Shown here: positions 62,122 to 64,000 of the stretch, in pieces
How positions within the stretch are numbered: the stretch's first letter is position 1
Layout of the letters: the number at the start of each line of letters is the position of its first letter
Assembly: GCA_019753235.1 (NCBI GenBank)
Contig: JAIELF010000016.1
Coordinates: 24,673-88,672, forward strand
Direction: 5' to 3'
Length of the DNA stretch: 64,000 nt
Source: a bacterium
Lineage (GTDB): Bacteria; Planctomycetota; Planctomycetia; Kolteriales; Kolteriaceae
The notes under the pieces: model-generated
Told to the model about the DNA's origin: nothing
Database searches by the model: none
The model's input: the letters and a program-made list of their open reading frames with translations, nothing else
Position numbers and translations under genes: made by a program

Positions 62122-63696
62122 GTGTATATGGAACTTCGGAAAATCGCGAACCCCGCTTTCCTGCTCGCCTTTCCGCCGATGCAGTTCACGGTGGGAGAGA
62201 TGATTCGGCCCGATGGAACACTGGCGCTGCCTTACCTGTCAGCATCGCTGAACCGGGCTGGTTATCGGGCTGACATTCTCGATATGAGCGTCGGCTCGAC
62301 CAAAGATACTCTCGAACAGACCTTTTACCGCGAAGAGCGTGTCACCGATCAGTTTGTTCGGGTCGGTATGACCCACGAACGGATCCTGCAAGAAGTCAGA
62401 GATTACGACGTGATCGGCTTGACGTCGATCTTCACGCAGCAGACTTCTCGCTGCTTCGAAGTCAGCCAACTGATTAAGAAACACTACCCGGAGAAGATTC
62501 TCATCGCCGGCGGGGTGAATGCCCGCAGTTTAAGGCACCACTTCTTCGACAACGGCTTTGACGTCGTTTTCCTATCGGAGAGCGAAATCCCCATCGTTCA
62601 GTTCGCTCGCCATCTCGAGCGGGGCGGCTCATCGTTGCAAGAGGTTCCTGGGATTGCCTACCGTCAAAATGGACAGATCGTGATCAACCCTGTGGGGCAA
62701 CCGGTCCATCTGCTTGACGAGTATCCAATGCCGGCTTGGGAGAAGCTTCCCAACGAAAAGTATTGGGAGATCAGTAGGCTCTTCGGTGGAAAAGAGGGCT
62801 GGCTGACTCCGGACTCCCATCCGAAGTATGCCGCCCTGATCACCTCTCGCGGCTGTCCGTTTCGGTGCACCTATTGCCACATTTCGAAGGAGCGTGGGGC
62901 CGAGGCCGGCGATATCGGCGACCTGCGCCTTCATTCCGTCGAACGAGTTGCCGACGAGCTCGATCATTTGCACGGCTTAGGTGTCGACACGATCTTCATC
63001 AATGACGATTCCTTCTTAGCGAAGAAGGCCCGGGTTTTTCAGATTCTCGATCGCTTGAGAAAGTACAACTTCACCCTAGCCGACGTTAACGGCGTCAACA
63101 TCGCCCACCTGTTCACTCGCCACGCCGGCGATTTGGTGGTGGATGAAGACTTGCTGATCGCTCTTTACGAGGCCGGCTTTCGGCGAATCTCCATTCCTTT
63201 CGAATCCGGAACGCAGCGAATCATCAGCAAGTACTCCACCGGCAAATGGAATCTTCAGCATTGCGACGTGCTCGATCTGGTTCGAAAGATGAACCGCATC
63301 GGTATCGTTGCCAGTGGCAATTTTATGATCGGTTACCCAGACGAAACGCAGGACGAACTGACCAACACCTTCATGCTCGCTCGCCGAGCGATGGATGCGG
63401 GACTGGCGGCCTGTTCGTTCTTCATGGTGCAACCGTTCCCGGGGACGCTTCTTTTCGAAGAGTCGATTCAGAACGGTCAGCTTTCGCCTAATTGGCATTG
63501 GGATGATCTCGGTTGGTCAAAAGGTTCTCCCTTCAACCATCCTAAGATCAGCAAAGACGTCCTCAAGTATACTTGGGAACTGGTCTGGAAGCTTCTCAAC
63601 CGCGATTCGCGCGTCGGCTCGGTTGCCGACCAACTTTCGAAGACGCTCCACTCCGACCCGATTGCCACTCCCTTCGAGTTGCCGGTCGTTTCTTAA
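62122..63696 (+). CDS. B12-binding-type radical SAM protein
   Basis: The product has 524 residues from a GTG start; an ATG six bases later is equally possible, with GGAG upstream of both. Residues 15-170 form a B12-binding-like Rossmann domain (DGTLALPYLSASLNRAGYRA, then DVIGLTSIFTQQ) lacking the D-x-H-x-x-G motif. The 4Fe-4S site CPFRCTYC holds Cys245, Cys249 and Cys252. Further SAM-domain motifs are DTIFINDDSFLAKKARVFQI, ISIPFESGTQRIISKYSTGK and SGNFMIGYPDET. Related proteins include methyltransferases and hopanoid enzymes; substrate is not evident. It ends 36 bases from a convergent partial gene. Confidence 0.88.
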   Translation: MYMELRKIANPAFLLAFPPMQFTVGEMIRPDGTLALPYLSASLNRAGYRADILDMSVGSTKDTLEQTFYREERVTDQFVRVGMTHERILQEVRDYDVIGLTSIFTQQTSRCFEVSQLIKKHYPEKILIAGGVNARSLRHHFFDNGFDVVFLSESEIPIVQFARHLERGGSSLQEVPGIAYRQNGQIVINPVGQPVHLLDEYPMPAWEKLPNEKYWEISRLFGGKEGWLTPDSHPKYAALITSRGCPFRCTYCHISKERGAEAGDIGDLRLHSVERVADELDHLHGLGVDTIFINDDSFLAKKARVFQILDRLRKYNFTLADVNGVNIAHLFTRHAGDLVVDEDLLIALYEAGFRRISIPFESGTQRIISKYSTGKWNLQHCDVLDLVRKMNRIGIVASGNFMIGYPDETQDELTNTFMLARRAMDAGLAACSFFMVQPFPGTLLFEESIQNGQLSPNWHWDDLGWSKGSPFNHPKISKDVLKYTWELVWKLLNRDSRVGSVADQLSKTLHSDPIATPFELPVVS

Positions 63697-63732
63697 AGAT
63701 CCTCATGGGCAAGAGGCATCTTCCGCGAGAAG

Positions 63733-64000
63733 CTATTTGCTTCCTTCGGAAGATGAGAGAAACGTCTCGGAAGAATCAAAGGCAATGGGAAGGATCCCCA
63801 TTTGCCGGGCGGCGGCGATCGAAATCACCCGGTGCCTGGCATCATTGGGGTCGGCAAACTTCTCTTTCTTATCGGAAAGATCCTTCCCGCCGACAGCCAC
63901 TGCCGAGCGGAACGTTCCCCACGATCGCTCCTTGTCCCAAGGCTCGGCAACAATCTTGTTGAGCTCGATCAAATCGGGCGATTCTCCCAGAGGCGTCCCG
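63733..64000 (-). CDS. Partial hypothetical protein, 5' end cut by the window edge
   Basis: The leftward frame is open from the window edge to a stop at 63733, giving the last 89 codons; an in-frame TTG at 63970-63972 is a possible but unsupported start, since no stop separates it from the edge. Visible sequence includes PWDKERSWGTFRSAVAVGGK and HRVISIAAARQMGILPIAFD with a Ser/Glu tail (SSETFLSSSEGSK). No family was recognised. It may be part of a larger protein outside the window. Confidence 0.6.
   Translation of the reverse strand, partial: GTPLGESPDLIELNKIVAEPWDKERSWGTFRSAVAVGGKDLSDKKEKFADPNDARHRVISIAAARQMGILPIAFDSSETFLSSSEGSK

Overview
The window looks like a bacterial chromosome segment from the phylum Planctomycetota (PVC superphylum). 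The evidence is a truncated surface protein at the left edge with the planctomycete N-terminal signature (LHVECLEERLTPA) followed by PQQ-type beta-propeller sequence, a PilM-PilN fusion with Pro-rich membrane partners of the PVC kind, a redoxin / cytochrome c / copper-monooxygenase fusion, a FlgI-like protein outside any flagellar cluster, DUF1573 and DUF3179 proteins, and two ECF sigma factors. By eye the base composition is moderately GC-rich and codon use is uniform. I see no prophage, insertion sequence, CRISPR array, tRNA or rRNA. I place it to phylum only.

Layout. 1-8.6 kb: partial surface protein, a roughly 1-kb region with a structured leader, a small hypothetical protein, an ECF sigma factor closed by a strong terminator, two secreted proteins with low-complexity tails, a coiled-coil protein and argC. 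8.7-20.2 kb: lipoprotein, CvpA-like protein, second ECF sigma factor, lone MoxR-type ATPase, holA, an HD-domain hydrolase behind a palindromic tandem repeat, a PduO-type cobalamin adenosyltransferase, and a leftward run of a Gfo/Idh oxidoreductase, nadC, birA and a tRNA-dihydrouridine synthase. 20.2-27 kb: a gap with an orphan terminator, a DUF481 protein, a tight leftward cluster of enolase, a ThiE fusion and a cobalamin-binding-like protein, then a VanZ-like membrane protein.

27-41.5 kb: smc, the FlgI-like/HEAT protein, a fused DUF2064-glycosyltransferase, aroB with a metallo-hydrolase, a DUF11-like lipoprotein, a sirtuin, a PA0069-type radical SAM protein, a small acidic protein and endonuclease IV. 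41.5-48.8 kb: a leftward three-gene pilus or secretion platform (PilM-PilN, a PilO-like protein, a third bitopic protein) preceded by a parvulin-type foldase. 49-64 kb: FabZ-like dehydratase, trmB, DUF1573 protein, VOC protein, DUF3179-like protein, ileS (type 2), the redoxin/cytochrome/monooxygenase fusion with a small partner, an Uup-like ABC-F ATPase, a B12-binding-type radical SAM protein and a truncated gene at the right edge.

Most of the window is housekeeping (amino acid, NAD, thiamine, biotin and cobalamin chemistry, replication, chromosome organisation, tRNA modification) mixed with envelope genes of planctomycete type. The least ordinary elements are the Clp_N-ThiD2-ThiE fusion, the PilM-PilN fusion operon with a Pro-rich minisatellite, the PHM-like copper-enzyme fusion and the orphan FlgI-like protein. 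All functions are inferred from sequence motifs read by eye; no database search was run.
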